DNA of 13,740 nt, taken from Holophaga sp. (GTDB taxonomy: Bacteria > Acidobacteriota > Holophagae > Holophagales > Holophagaceae). The stretch spans positions 1 through 13,740 of the forward strand of contig JAUYES010000678.1 in assembly GCA_030691225.1 (NCBI GenBank). The letters run 5' to 3'. The notes below the pieces were generated by a model. That model was not told the origin of the DNA. It saw nothing but the letters and a program-made list of their open reading frames with translations, and did no database searches. Below are positions 5,808-13,734 of the stretch, piece after piece (positions within the stretch are counted from its first letter, which is position 1; the number at the start of each line of letters is the position of its first letter). The translations under genes were made by a program, and so were the position numbers.

Positions 5808-5819
5808 TTAATTCGAAGC
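5793..5819. terminator. Inverted repeat across two abutting stop codons
   Basis: GCTTCGAA (5793-5800) and TTCGAAGC (5812-5819) are perfect complements around an 11-nt loop. The loop contains both stops: TAA of the Hpt gene (5805-5807) and TAA of the convergent transglycosylase gene (5808-5810, minus), which together form TAATTA. A shared stem between convergent genes suggests a bidirectional transcription end, but neither side has a T-run, so the function is uncertain. Confidence 0.35.
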
Positions 5820-6668
5820 GCCGCCGAATACTTTCACACCTTTGGTGCCTCGCGGAGGAGCTTGGTCGCTGATTTGCAATCGGCCTGTAGCATCCACCCA
5901 TTGAAAAAGCGCCGTGCTGCGCCGTTCCTGAGCGGCTTCCTGTTCGACCTTTTTTTGTTCGGCGGGTTTAACTTTGGTTTCGTCCAACGCGAAGCCACCC
6001 CGCCCGCGCTTGAGTAATTCCATGGAGCCTGCGGCTTTCGGGTCGGGTTGGACCAGTTTTCTAGAGTAGAGGTCCAAGACACGGGGGACATAGGCGCGGG
6101 TTTCACGAAAGGGTGGAATCCCATTATGTTTGTTAACGGCGCCTTCACCGGCGTTGTAGGCCGCCACGCATTTGGTCAGATCGCCTTTGTAATAATCCAA
6201 TAGCCAGCGAAGGTATTTGGTACCGCCGGAAATGTTTTGGCGTGGATCAAAGGGATCTACAACACCAAAGCGTTGTGCGGTGGCAGGCATGAGTTGCATG
6301 AGTCCCAGGGCACCCGCTCGGCTCCGTGCTTTGTAATTGAAGGCACTTTCGGCTTGGATGATGGCTCGGGTTAGGAATGGGTCCACGCCGGCACTTTGGG
6401 AGATTTCGTCCGCTAGGGAGAGGAGTTCGGGGCTGCGCAGCACGCGGGCCATTTCCATTTTCGTCATGGCCAAACGGACGTGACCAACCCCTACGTGTTT
6501 GAGAATCAGCCCTTGGCCTTGCATGTAGCTTGGAGGCATGTTGTTGATGACGACATTGCCGTTGCGATCGTAGTAGGTATAGAGATAGGTCGCCCCCCGG
6601 GTGGGCTTCCCGCTGGCAGCCATCGTTGGCAGCAAACACAAAAGTCCAAGGGCAAGGCAGCGCATCAT
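5808..6668 (-). CDS. Secreted lytic transglycosylase (SLT) flanked by DUF4124-like segments
   Basis: A 286-aa exported enzyme. A signal peptide covers about residues 1-18 (LALGLLCLLPTMAAS). A DUF4124-like strand pair follows (YTYYDRNGNVVINN, about 30-45). The SLT/lysozyme-like domain spans about 80-200, with catalytic E107 in QAESAF, GLMQLMP (122-128) and AYNAGEGAV (170-178). A second DUF4124-like segment (FQWVDATGRLQISDQAPP, from about 255) lies at the end. Lytic transglycosylases cut the MurNAc-GlcNAc bond to 1,6-anhydro products during wall turnover. Possible starts are GTG 6671, ATG 6668 and ATG 6665. I chose 6668 because TATACT lies exactly six nt before it and no convincing SD exists. 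The dinG stop is only about 20 nt upstream, so read-through is also likely. Confidence 0.85.
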   Translation of the reverse strand: MMRCLALGLLCLLPTMAASGKPTRGATYLYTYYDRNGNVVINNMPPSYMQGQGLILKHVGVGHVRLAMTKMEMARVLRSPELLSLADEISQSAGVDPFLTRAIIQAESAFNYKARSRAGALGLMQLMPATAQRFGVVDPFDPRQNISGGTKYLRWLLDYYKGDLTKCVAAYNAGEGAVNKHNGIPPFRETRAYVPRVLDLYSRKLVQPDPKAAGSMELLKRGRGGFALDETKVKPAEQKKVEQEAAQERRSTALFQWVDATGRLQISDQAPPRGTKGVKVFGGASN

Positions 6669-6674
6669 CACCCA

Positions 6675-6680
6675 AGTATA
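6675..6680 (-). promoter_or_regulatory. Putative -10 (TATACT) of the transglycosylase gene, leaderless spacing
   Basis: TATACT lies on the minus strand in the short gap after dinG, six bases before the ATG at 6668. There is no good -35. Confidence 0.4.
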
Positions 6681-6689
6681 GGCTGTCTG

Positions 6690-8756
6690 TCACAACGCTT
6701 CGAGAAAGGACGTGACTTCGGTCCAATCTCGAGAAAGGGGAAAGGGGGGCAGCGCGGCGCGAACTTGAGCGGCGTAGCGTTTGCCGTTGATGTCTTCCGT
6801 GGGCAGCATCAGGCGCGGGTCGAGAATGCAGACCACGCCCTTGTCGGTGCGGGTACGAATAAGCCGGCCAATTCCTTGTTTGAGTTTTAGCGTCATGGCA
6901 GGCACCTGGATGCCAACGAAGCCAAGGCCTTGGCGGATGGCATCGGCCTCGCGGACTCGGGCTTGGAGCACGGGATCATCAGGAGGTGTGAAAGGAAGGG
7001 CCGTGACTACTACGAGACTCAGGGCCTCACCGGGTAAGTCGACGCCCTGCCAGAAGCTGGCGAGCCCCAGCAGGGCGGCATTGGGGGTTGCTCGAAAACG
7101 ATCCAGCATGGCGTGGCGCGTTAGGGCTTCCCCTTGAACAAAAAAGGTCATGTGGGGCAGGGCCGCTTCCAAACGAGGCCGAAAGGCCGCCAGCATTTTT
7201 CGGCTGGTGAAGAGTATTAATGCGCGACCTCGGCTGGCTGAGAGGAGTCGTTCCATGGCGTCCAAGCTGGTTTCAACCCAGGCTGGTTCGCCAACCCCAT
7301 CGCGACCTGCCCGGCGTTCGGGGAGATTGGGGGGAACAAAAAGCAGGCCTTGGGTGCCGAAGTCGAAGGGGCTTTCCACGTGCTCGGCGCGTTCGGCTTC
7401 TTCGCTGGTGAGGCCGAGGCGGAGCTTGAGTCCGTTAAAGCCTTTACCGTCCCGAAGGGTTGCACTGGTGAGGATCACAGTCTCAAAGCCTCGGCGCAGA
7501 TGTTGGTGGAAAAATGGCTTCACATCCACGGGATTGGCTTTAAAAAGCACCGATTGCGGCCCCTCGCGGCTCAGGGTGCTTACCCAACCTTCGGGCTGCG
7601 CGAAAATTTGTTCCATGCGCGAGAATGCCGTGCCGATGCGCTCGGTGAGTTTTCGCCATTGCATGTCTTCGGGCGCGTCGCCCTTCTGTCGGGCCGCTAG
7701 GCGCCGCGCTTCCTTAAGGGTGCCCTGTCCGGCTTCCACCCAGGCTTCCACGGCATCGGCGAGATCGTGCAAGGGCATGCGTGAATCTTCGAAACCCAGG
7801 GTGCCGCCGTCATGCGGCACCAGCGCCAAAAGGAAACCCCAGGCATCCCGCCAAGGAAGCAGATGGGCCTCGATGACAGCGCCTTCAGGGTCCTTGGCGC
7901 ATTCGTCTTCGATATCCCTGAACAGCATGGTCATGGCTCGACTGGACCAAGTCTCGCTACAGCTTTCCGTGAGTTGTTCTTCGATCTCGTGGGCTTCGTC
8001 GAGAATGAGCACTGGCGCATCGGGTAACACCTGGCCAAAGGCACTTTCGCGCAAGACGCGGTCGGCTAAAAGCAGGGCGTGATTGACGATGACGAGATCG
8101 GCCGCGGCGACCTCGGCTCGCAACCGGGTGAGAAAACAATCCTCATAACGCGTGCACTGCTTGCCCGTGCACCGCTCGGTGCGGGCATTGAGTCGATCCC
8201 AGAGTTCGGATTCACCTTCTCCGTAGCGCCCCAACTCCTCTCGATCACCGGTCAGCGTATCCTTCGCCCACCGCGGAAGGGCCTGCCATAGGCCGAAATC
8301 CTGTCGGGCTAATTCTGAGGGTGGGGCCCCCTCCAGGGCCTCCCAGGCAGCCTTGCAAAGATAATTTGAGCGGCCTTTTACGAGTACCGCTTTGACCTCG
8401 ATGCCTAAGATCCCGCGAGCGCGGGGCAGATCATCGTCTAACAACTGTCGTTGAAGCTGTTTGGTGCGCGTGGCGACAAGGACGGGATGGCGTTTGGCGG
8501 CCAGAGCCGGAATCAAGTACCCAAGAGATTTGCCGGTGCCCGTGCCGGCTTCGATGGCTTGAAGCACTGCACTGGGCCGCGATTCTGCCTCCGCACCGGC
8601 GTTTCGCCAAGCGGTGAATTGCCCGGTGGCATCCTGGATTGCGTTATAGACGAGTTCGGCCATGCGGCGCTGCCCAGGTCGTTCTTCGGCACCCGGAAAG
8701 CAGCTAAAAATGCGGCCCTCTGGCGGAGCGAAGGTGCGGTCCATGACATGCAGCAT
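6690..8756 (-). CDS. dinG: DinG/YoaA-type ATP-dependent DNA helicase (XPD-like, Fe-S)
   Basis: A 688-aa superfamily 2 helicase acting 5'-3', of the kind that unwinds forked DNA, D-loops, R-loops or G4 structures in repair. Motif I is EAGTGTGKS (69-77, K76). Four cysteines at about 134, 196, 201 and 207 (YLC, RCTGKQC, EDC) are spaced like the XPD/DinG 4Fe-4S cluster. DEAH is at 253-256, and motif VI is QGIGRLIR (627-634). The C-terminal helicase domain includes GLASFWQGVDLPGEALSLVV. The ATG at 8756 has GGA five nt upstream and is preferred to TTG 8774 or ATG 8744, which lack SD bases. It follows the aldo/keto reductase gene after 59 bp and is followed closely by the transglycosylase gene. DinG and YoaA cannot be told apart here. 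Confidence 0.9.
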   Translation of the reverse strand: MLHVMDRTFAPPEGRIFSCFPGAEERPGQRRMAELVYNAIQDATGQFTAWRNAGAEAESRPSAVLQAIEAGTGTGKSLGYLIPALAAKRHPVLVATRTKQLQRQLLDDDLPRARGILGIEVKAVLVKGRSNYLCKAAWEALEGAPPSELARQDFGLWQALPRWAKDTLTGDREELGRYGEGESELWDRLNARTERCTGKQCTRYEDCFLTRLRAEVAAADLVIVNHALLLADRVLRESAFGQVLPDAPVLILDEAHEIEEQLTESCSETWSSRAMTMLFRDIEDECAKDPEGAVIEAHLLPWRDAWGFLLALVPHDGGTLGFEDSRMPLHDLADAVEAWVEAGQGTLKEARRLAARQKGDAPEDMQWRKLTERIGTAFSRMEQIFAQPEGWVSTLSREGPQSVLFKANPVDVKPFFHQHLRRGFETVILTSATLRDGKGFNGLKLRLGLTSEEAERAEHVESPFDFGTQGLLFVPPNLPERRAGRDGVGEPAWVETSLDAMERLLSASRGRALILFTSRKMLAAFRPRLEAALPHMTFFVQGEALTRHAMLDRFRATPNAALLGLASFWQGVDLPGEALSLVVVTALPFTPPDDPVLQARVREADAIRQGLGFVGIQVPAMTLKLKQGIGRLIRTRTDKGVVCILDPRLMLPTEDINGKRYAAQVRAALPPFPLSRDWTEVTSFLEAL

Positions 8757-8815
8757 GGTTCCAGCATGACGCAATTAGGCGAAAAAGGAACGAAAATTGG
8801 TGATCCCTTGGACTC

Positions 8816-9850
8816 TCACTTCTTGCGGAAGGTGAGGCTTTGTTCCGCTACCGGCTTTGCCTTGGCCTCGATAGCAGCCAGCTGATCCTGGTTGAATGGG
8901 CGAAAATTTCGAGCGATTCCAACGTTTGCTTCGAGTTGGGCGATGGTGTCGCACCCGATGATCACCGTTGAGAATGGGAAGCTCAGCACGTAGCGCATGG
9001 CTTCTTGCATGGTCAGGGTGCCTGGAACGAGTTTGGGTGAACTGGCGCTTGTGTTTGGGGGTGGGGTGAAGGTGGTTAGCAATCGTGAGCGAGCTGGAAC
9101 CTTCATGCCGATGATGCCCATCTCTTTCCCGACAGCGTAAGAGAGGAGCTTGCGGAAGCTTCGATGTTGCGGATCGGCGGCATTAAAGGCCATCAGCACG
9201 GTATCGAAGGGAAAACGACGGATGCCTTCCATGAGCACGTCGGGATCTGCGTGGCCCGTGATACCTAAATATCGAACTAGGCCCTGGTCACGGGCCTTCA
9301 GGAAGGCTTCTAGTGCACCTCCCTTGGCACAAACCTTGTCGAAATATTCCATCATCTGCATGATGAGCAACTGCCACAGATCAAGGCGATCTGTTACCAG
9401 CAGCATTAAGGAAATATCGAGATGCCGCAGGGAACCGTCGCGCGTTCGATCGTGGGTCTTGCTCGCCAGGAAAACCTCGTTTCGGCGTTTTTTCATGACC
9501 TGACCAAGATACCGCTCACTCCATCTGCCATCCCCGCCATATCGCGCGGAGGTGTCGATGTAGTTCACACCAAGATCAAGGGCTCGCTCGATGAGTGGTA
9601 GCGCGATTTTTTCGTTATTGGGTTTCTCGATGCTGGCCTGAGCTCCGAGACTAAAAATGCCTACCAGGTGATCCGTCCGTCCTAGGTTTCGAGTTGGCAT
9701 GGCTTGAGCAGTTTTTGGATTGCGGGGTATTTCGCGGGTCGCACTGGGGAGGTAAGGCTCGTTTCCATCCAGTCGGGCGGCCACGAGTCCAGCGGCTGCG
9801 GCTGCGCCCCACCGGAATAGTTCTCGTCGACCAATATCGGAGCGTGACAT
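8816..9850 (-). CDS. Tat-exported aldo/keto reductase-like protein lacking the catalytic His
   Basis: A 344-aa protein. A twin-arginine signal opens it (GRRELFRWG, then an Ala-rich core, residues 7-25), so the folded protein is probably exported by Tat. Residues about 51-340 are an AKR (beta/alpha)8 barrel. D99 and Y104 are in YIDTSARYG and K131 is in ASKTH. The fourth catalytic residue, normally His in DLxQLH, is Leu here (L162 in LDLWQLLIM). The GLVRYLGITGH strand and STVIIGCDTIAQLEANV cofactor-binding end are typical of Tat-linked AKRs. These enzymes reduce carbonyls with NAD(P)H, but without the His activity may be altered or lost. The ATG is preceded by AGGAG at 6-nt spacing. It follows pssA after 9 nt and is probably co-transcribed with it. 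Confidence 0.85.
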   Translation of the reverse strand: MSRSDIGRRELFRWGAAAAAGLVAARLDGNEPYLPSATREIPRNPKTAQAMPTRNLGRTDHLVGIFSLGAQASIEKPNNEKIALPLIERALDLGVNYIDTSARYGGDGRWSERYLGQVMKKRRNEVFLASKTHDRTRDGSLRHLDISLMLLVTDRLDLWQLLIMQMMEYFDKVCAKGGALEAFLKARDQGLVRYLGITGHADPDVLMEGIRRFPFDTVLMAFNAADPQHRSFRKLLSYAVGKEMGIIGMKVPARSRLLTTFTPPPNTSASSPKLVPGTLTMQEAMRYVLSFPFSTVIIGCDTIAQLEANVGIARNFRPFNQDQLAAIEAKAKPVAEQSLTFRKK

Positions 9851-9859
9851 GACGAACTC

Positions 9860-10714
9860 CTAGTGGGAGGTGTCCTCCAACTCGCTATCAATGGGGACAC
9901 GCGTTTTTTGGGGAGGCAGAATTCCTCGCCAACCCGCCAGCCAGGCCAAATTAAGGCTCAGGCCCATGAGGATATAGACTGCGAAAAATCCGACAAAGAA
10001 TTTTTGGCGAAAGATGATCACCAGGCAGAGCAAAAAGACAAAGCCTACCGAAATCCACAAGGTGGCGCGGGGATGATGAGGGCGATTCTTGAAATTTGGG
10101 AAACGCACCGTCGAAACCATCAAGAGACCGACCGCAAACAGGCCGGCGGCAAGTAAATAGGCGACGGTTGTGCTTTCCGGTGGGGATGGCCAGGCGAGGA
10201 TCACGGAGGCGACACAAGCGGCTCCGGCAGGGATGGGCATTCCGACGAAAAACCGAGAATCCACCGAACCGACCTGCACGTTGAATCGAGCAAGGCGCAA
10301 GGCACCACAGGCAATGAAGAAAAAGGATGCGGCCCACCCGACAGCGCGGAGGTTGGGGTCGACCATACCGAGTTGAAAGAAGCCATACCGGTAGGCCAGG
10401 ATGGCGGGTGCCATCCCAAAGCTGAGCACATCGGCCAATGAGTCGAGTTGAACCCCAAATTCGGTAGCGGTATTGGTGGCTCTGGCAATACGGCCATCCA
10501 GGCCATCGAAAATGCCCGCCAAAACCAACAACACGGCGCCCCACAGGAAATAGGATTGAGGGTTGTCGCCAGCGGCGTTGAGCGACATCACAACGCTCGA
10601 GAAACCGCAGAGTACGGAAATCATGGTGACGATGGAGGGCAGGGCAAACTTGGATTTCTGCACGGCCCTGCGGCGACGGTCACGGCGTTCTTCGGGAGTT
10701 AGGCGCTTTCGCAT
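9860..10714 (-). CDS. pssA: CDP-diacylglycerol-serine O-phosphatidyltransferase
   Basis: A 284-aa membrane enzyme that joins serine to CDP-diacylglycerol to give phosphatidylserine, the precursor of phosphatidylethanolamine. The CDP-alcohol phosphatidyltransferase motif is complete: D73-G74, A77-R78, G87, D91 and D95 (LDGRIARATNTATEFGVQLD begins it). A very basic N-terminus (about 1-22) precedes several hydrophobic helices at about 26-46, 55-70, 97-115, 125-145, 155-175, 185-205, 225-245 and 250-270. Length and motif fit type II PssA of Gram-positive and many Gram-negative bacteria. I chose the ATG at 10714, with AGAGGA about 10 nt upstream, over GTG 10765, which has no SD. A CDP-alcohol transferase for glycerol phosphate (PgsA) is less likely given the early 'LPSIVTMISVLCGF' pattern. 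psd is not in the window. Confidence 0.85.
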   Translation of the reverse strand: MRKRLTPEERRDRRRRAVQKSKFALPSIVTMISVLCGFSSVVMSLNAAGDNPQSYFLWGAVLLVLAGIFDGLDGRIARATNTATEFGVQLDSLADVLSFGMAPAILAYRYGFFQLGMVDPNLRAVGWAASFFFIACGALRLARFNVQVGSVDSRFFVGMPIPAGAACVASVILAWPSPPESTTVAYLLAAGLFAVGLLMVSTVRFPNFKNRPHHPRATLWISVGFVFLLCLVIIFRQKFFVGFFAVYILMGLSLNLAWLAGWRGILPPQKTRVPIDSELEDTSH

Positions 10715-10767
10715 CCGAACAGTTTCCTCTCTTTCTCGAAACCATGCGATAGGGAGTACGCTCACTC

Positions 10768-10774
10768 AGGGAGG
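10768..10774 (+). promoter_or_regulatory. Strong ribosome binding site of mnmG
   Basis: AGGGAGG ends four nt before the ATG at 10779 and fixes that start. The 64-bp gap to the divergent pssA start has no convincing -10 or -35 pair on either strand. Confidence 0.7.
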
Positions 10775-10778
10775 TTGA

Positions 10779-12650
10779 ATGCATTTAGTCGTTATCGGAG
10801 GTGGGCATGCCGGGGTGGAAGCCGCACATATCGCGGCAAAGATGGGAGTAACGACGACTCTTTTGACGATGAACCTCGATCAAATTGGGCAGATGAGCTG
10901 CAATCCGAGCATTGGCGGTGTAGGAAAAGGCCATATGGTTCGCGAAATCGACGCGCTTGGTGGCGTCATGGGGCGCCTCGCCGATGCAGCCGGCATTCAT
11001 TTCCGGATTTTAAACGGCAGTCGAGGTGTGGCCGTGCGCGGACCCAGGGCCCAGGCAGACCGGGTGAAATACCGACTAGGGGCGAGGCGCTTGCTGGAAT
11101 GCACGCCAAATCTGCACCTCCGCCAAGGCATGGCCGTTTGTCTTCGGTGGAAGGATGGCACCCGTGGCTTTGAAGGGGTGGAGTTAGAGGATGGTTCCTT
11201 TCTGCCATGCGATGCGGTGGTAATAACGGCTGGCACTTTTCTGAACGGGTGCGTGCTGATCGGGGAGCGACGCGTTGAGGCCGGTCGTGCCGGGGAACCA
11301 GCCTCTATGGATCTCGGGAATCAGCTAAGGGCTCTTGGGCTGCCCTGGCGGCGCCTTAAAACTGGAACCAGCCCTCGGATTTCCAGAAACAGCATTGATT
11401 TCAGCAAACTTGAGGCCCAGCCGGGCGACATTCAGCCACGACCCTTCAGTTTCTTTGGTCCTAAGCCCAACCTTCCACAAGTTTCCTGCCATATCGCACA
11501 GACGACACGGGAGACCGAAGCTGCTGTGCGCGAAAACCTGCACCGCTCATCGATGTACGGTGGACATGTTGAGGGGATCGGGCCGCGCTATTGTCCCTCC
11601 ATTGAGGACAAGTACGTAAAAGTCCCAGACAAGGAGCGGCACCAGATTTTTGTCGAACCTGATTCTTTGGAAACCGACGAAATTTACCTTGCTGGGCTTT
11701 CAACTTCAATGCCTGTGGATGTCCAGGAACGCATGGTTCGCAGCATGGTTGGCTTCGAGCGGGCCGAAATTCTACGCCCTGGTTATGCCATTGAATACGA
11801 CGCCTTTGATCCGCTCCAGTTGCGCCGCGATTTGTCTGTGAACGGACTTGAAGGTGTGTGGTTCGCGGGTCAAATCAATGGCACTACGGGCTACGAGGAG
11901 GCTGCCGGGCAGGGCCTTTTGGCGGGAATCAATGCGGTCCGGTGGTTGCGAGAAGAAGAGGCCGTCATTCTGCAGCGGGATCAGGCCTACCTCGGAGTAA
12001 TGATCGATGATTTGGTGACAAAGGGTACCGATGAGCCTTATCGCATGCTCACCGCTCGTGCCGAACATCGATTGGGCCTGGCTTGTGACTTGGCGGATGT
12101 GCGTCTACTGCTGGTCGCAAAATCCATTGGGGCCCTATCGCCGAGAGAAGTCGAATCGGTCGAACGCCGGGTGATCTGGCGTGCGCGGTTGCGGGCTCAA
12201 TGCGATGAATCATGGGTGGCACGAACAACCATCTTTGGTCCCATCGCGCTTGAATCTGGGTTAAGCCTTGCATCAGGGTTGTCGCTTGCCGATTTGCTGC
12301 GACGTCAGCACATCACCGACGAACTCGCTGATGCCTTGCTCGAAAATCTATCCGTATGGAATGAAAACGGTGGTGTCGATAGTAGGGAATGGGAGAGAGA
12401 TCTCCTGCTTTTCGAAATCCGATATGCGCCATACCAGGCCAGAGAGTCCCGGCTATTGGAAGGTCAGCGCGCCTGGGACCATGTGAGAATTCCCGCCACC
12501 TTTCAGATTGCGGACATGCCAGGGCTTAGCTATGAAGTTAAGGAAAAGTTTGCCAAACATAAACCCGAAACATTAGGACAAGCCTCACGCATCCCTGGTA
12601 TTACACCGGCCGCGGTGACGCTGATGCATTTGCTAATCGCTAAAGGCTAG
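10779..12650 (+). CDS. mnmG: tRNA uridine-5-carboxymethylaminomethyl modification enzyme MnmG (GidA)
   Basis: A 623-aa FAD enzyme (E. coli 629). With MnmE it makes the cmnm5 or nm5 group on the wobble U34 of several tRNAs. The dinucleotide-binding motif GGGHAG is at 7-12. C41 in SCNPSIGG and C272 in YCPSIEDK match the two catalytic cysteines of E. coli (47 and 277). GTTGYEEAAGQGLLAGINA and the tail SYEVKEKFAKHKPETLGQAS are hallmark regions. A small oddity is KTGTSPRI where the family usually has KTGTPPRI. It stands alone: neither mnmE nor rsmG is beside it. It diverges from pssA, and its TAG overlaps the galU stop. Confidence 0.95.
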   Translation: MHLVVIGGGHAGVEAAHIAAKMGVTTTLLTMNLDQIGQMSCNPSIGGVGKGHMVREIDALGGVMGRLADAAGIHFRILNGSRGVAVRGPRAQADRVKYRLGARRLLECTPNLHLRQGMAVCLRWKDGTRGFEGVELEDGSFLPCDAVVITAGTFLNGCVLIGERRVEAGRAGEPASMDLGNQLRALGLPWRRLKTGTSPRISRNSIDFSKLEAQPGDIQPRPFSFFGPKPNLPQVSCHIAQTTRETEAAVRENLHRSSMYGGHVEGIGPRYCPSIEDKYVKVPDKERHQIFVEPDSLETDEIYLAGLSTSMPVDVQERMVRSMVGFERAEILRPGYAIEYDAFDPLQLRRDLSVNGLEGVWFAGQINGTTGYEEAAGQGLLAGINAVRWLREEEAVILQRDQAYLGVMIDDLVTKGTDEPYRMLTARAEHRLGLACDLADVRLLLVAKSIGALSPREVESVERRVIWRARLRAQCDESWVARTTIFGPIALESGLSLASGLSLADLLRRQHITDELADALLENLSVWNENGGVDSREWERDLLLFEIRYAPYQARESRLLEGQRAWDHVRIPATFQIADMPGLSYEVKEKFAKHKPETLGQASRIPGITPAAVTLMHLLIAKG

Positions 12651-13522
12651 GACCGCTGGGCAACCAGTTCCTTGAGGTAATCCAGGAAGTCACGACCAAG
12701 ATCGGCGCGTTTTAGCGCGAACTCGACGTTGGCCTTGAGGTAGTCCAGCTTGTTTCCCGTGTCATAACGGCGAGCAGGGATGGGCGCTGCGACCAAATCC
12801 CCGCGGTGTGCCAGCATGGCCAGGGCATCGGTCAACTGATACTCGCCACCCACTCCGGGTTGAACCCCGTGAAGATGCTCAAAGACTGTAGGCATCAGGA
12901 TGTAGCGCCCAACGACCGCCCATTGGCTTGGCGCCTCGTCTGGCTCGGGTTTCTCTACGATGGTGTTCACGTTCCACCATCCGCTGTGCTGTGGCGGCGC
13001 ATTCACGACCCCGTACCTTGAAACGTGTTCCAAGGGAACTTGTTGCACGCCGACAACCGATTTGCCAGTGGCGCGATGAGCGGTAATTAGTGCGCCTAGG
13101 GCGATGTCCTCTTCGTCAAATACATCGTCACCCAGCAGAAGCGCGAAGGGTTCGTTCCCAATAGCATGCTCGGCGCAAAGCACGGCATGTCCGAGGCCAA
13201 GGGGCTCACCCTGTCGGACGTACGCGAATTGGGCCATATGAGTAATGGTCTGGATTAGCTCCAGATCTTCTTTCCGGCCTCGTCGACGAAGGGTGTCCTC
13301 GAGTTCGAAAGCGACATCGAAATGGTTCTCGATGGCCTGTTTTCCCCGACCTGTAATCAAAGTGATGCTTTGAATTCCCGATCGAATCGCCTCCTCGACC
13401 ACATGCTGAATTACGGGCTTGTCGACTAAGGGGAGCATTTCCTTGGGTTGAGCCTTGGTCGCCGGGAGGAAACGCGTGCCGAGTCCAGCTACAGGAATGA
13501 GGGCTTTTCGAATGGTTTGCAT
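12647..13522 (-). CDS. galU: UTP-glucose-1-phosphate uridylyltransferase
   Basis: A 291-aa cytosolic nucleotidyltransferase making UDP-glucose from UTP and glucose-1-phosphate, for envelope sugars, glycans and osmoprotectants. The N-terminal AGLGTRFLPATKAQPKEMLP (12-31) binds nucleotide. LLGDDVFDEED carries the metal-binding acidic residues. GRYILMPTVFEHL and GGEYQLTDA are typical of GalU. I chose the ATG at 13522 because the protein family begins right before IRKALIPVAG and AAGGAAG lies upstream, though at a long spacing of about 10 nt. Another reading begins at ATG 13555 (11 residues longer), whose start overlaps an upstream TGA as TGATG. The gene converges on mnmG, with the two stop codons sharing a CTAG. 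Confidence 0.92.
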   Translation of the reverse strand: MQTIRKALIPVAGLGTRFLPATKAQPKEMLPLVDKPVIQHVVEEAIRSGIQSITLITGRGKQAIENHFDVAFELEDTLRRRGRKEDLELIQTITHMAQFAYVRQGEPLGLGHAVLCAEHAIGNEPFALLLGDDVFDEEDIALGALITAHRATGKSVVGVQQVPLEHVSRYGVVNAPPQHSGWWNVNTIVEKPEPDEAPSQWAVVGRYILMPTVFEHLHGVQPGVGGEYQLTDALAMLAHRGDLVAAPIPARRYDTGNKLDYLKANVEFALKRADLGRDFLDYLKELVAQRS

Positions 13523-13554
13523 ACAGACATCTTCCTTCAAAGAACCCTTGAACA

Positions 13555-13734
13555 TCAATGGAGAGCCACTCTTCGAAGATTTTTGCTTGCGTTCTTGCGC
13601 CGATAGCGTATTCTAAATCTTCCGGCGCACGAAAGCAGCGCTGTGAAGTGAGGGGTTGGGAGTTCCGAAAGGGAGCGTTCAATCCGGGCAATCAGGGACT
13701 CGAGGGTTTTTGGTTGAGCGTGCAACTCAGGCAT
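13555..13734 (-). CDS. Doubtful ORF ahead of galU, open to the right edge
   Basis: A minus-strand frame is open from the window edge, with an ATG at 13734, and ends with TGA at 13555-13557, overlapping ATG 13555 of galU as TGATG. The first 35 residues (MPELHAQPKTLESLIARIER and on) look like a protein in codon use. The last 24 use AGA three times and ATA, unlike the neighbours. A different frame becomes protein-like from about 13635 (RAPEDLEYAIGARTQAKIFE), which suggests a frameshift or simple chance. No family is recognised. It may be partial at the edge. Confidence 0.25.
   Translation of the reverse strand: MPELHAQPKTLESLIARIERSLSELPTPHFTALLSCAGRFRIRYRRKNASKNLRRVALH
13610..13615 (-). promoter_or_regulatory. 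Possible -10 (TAGAAT) for galU
   Basis: TAGAAT on the minus strand would start RNA near 13603, about 80 nt before the chosen galU ATG. No -35 of quality is seen at 16-18 bp, and the site lies within the doubtful ORF. Confidence 0.22.

Noticed and set aside
7150..8082. 310-codon plus-strand ORF opposite dinG
   Set aside because: It is low-complexity, rich in Arg and Ser, has no SD or family features, and lies antisense to a clear helicase gene with all motifs intact.
10715..10765. GTG 10765 start for PssA
   Set aside because: There is no SD before it. ATG 10714 has AGAGGA upstream and gives a normal length.
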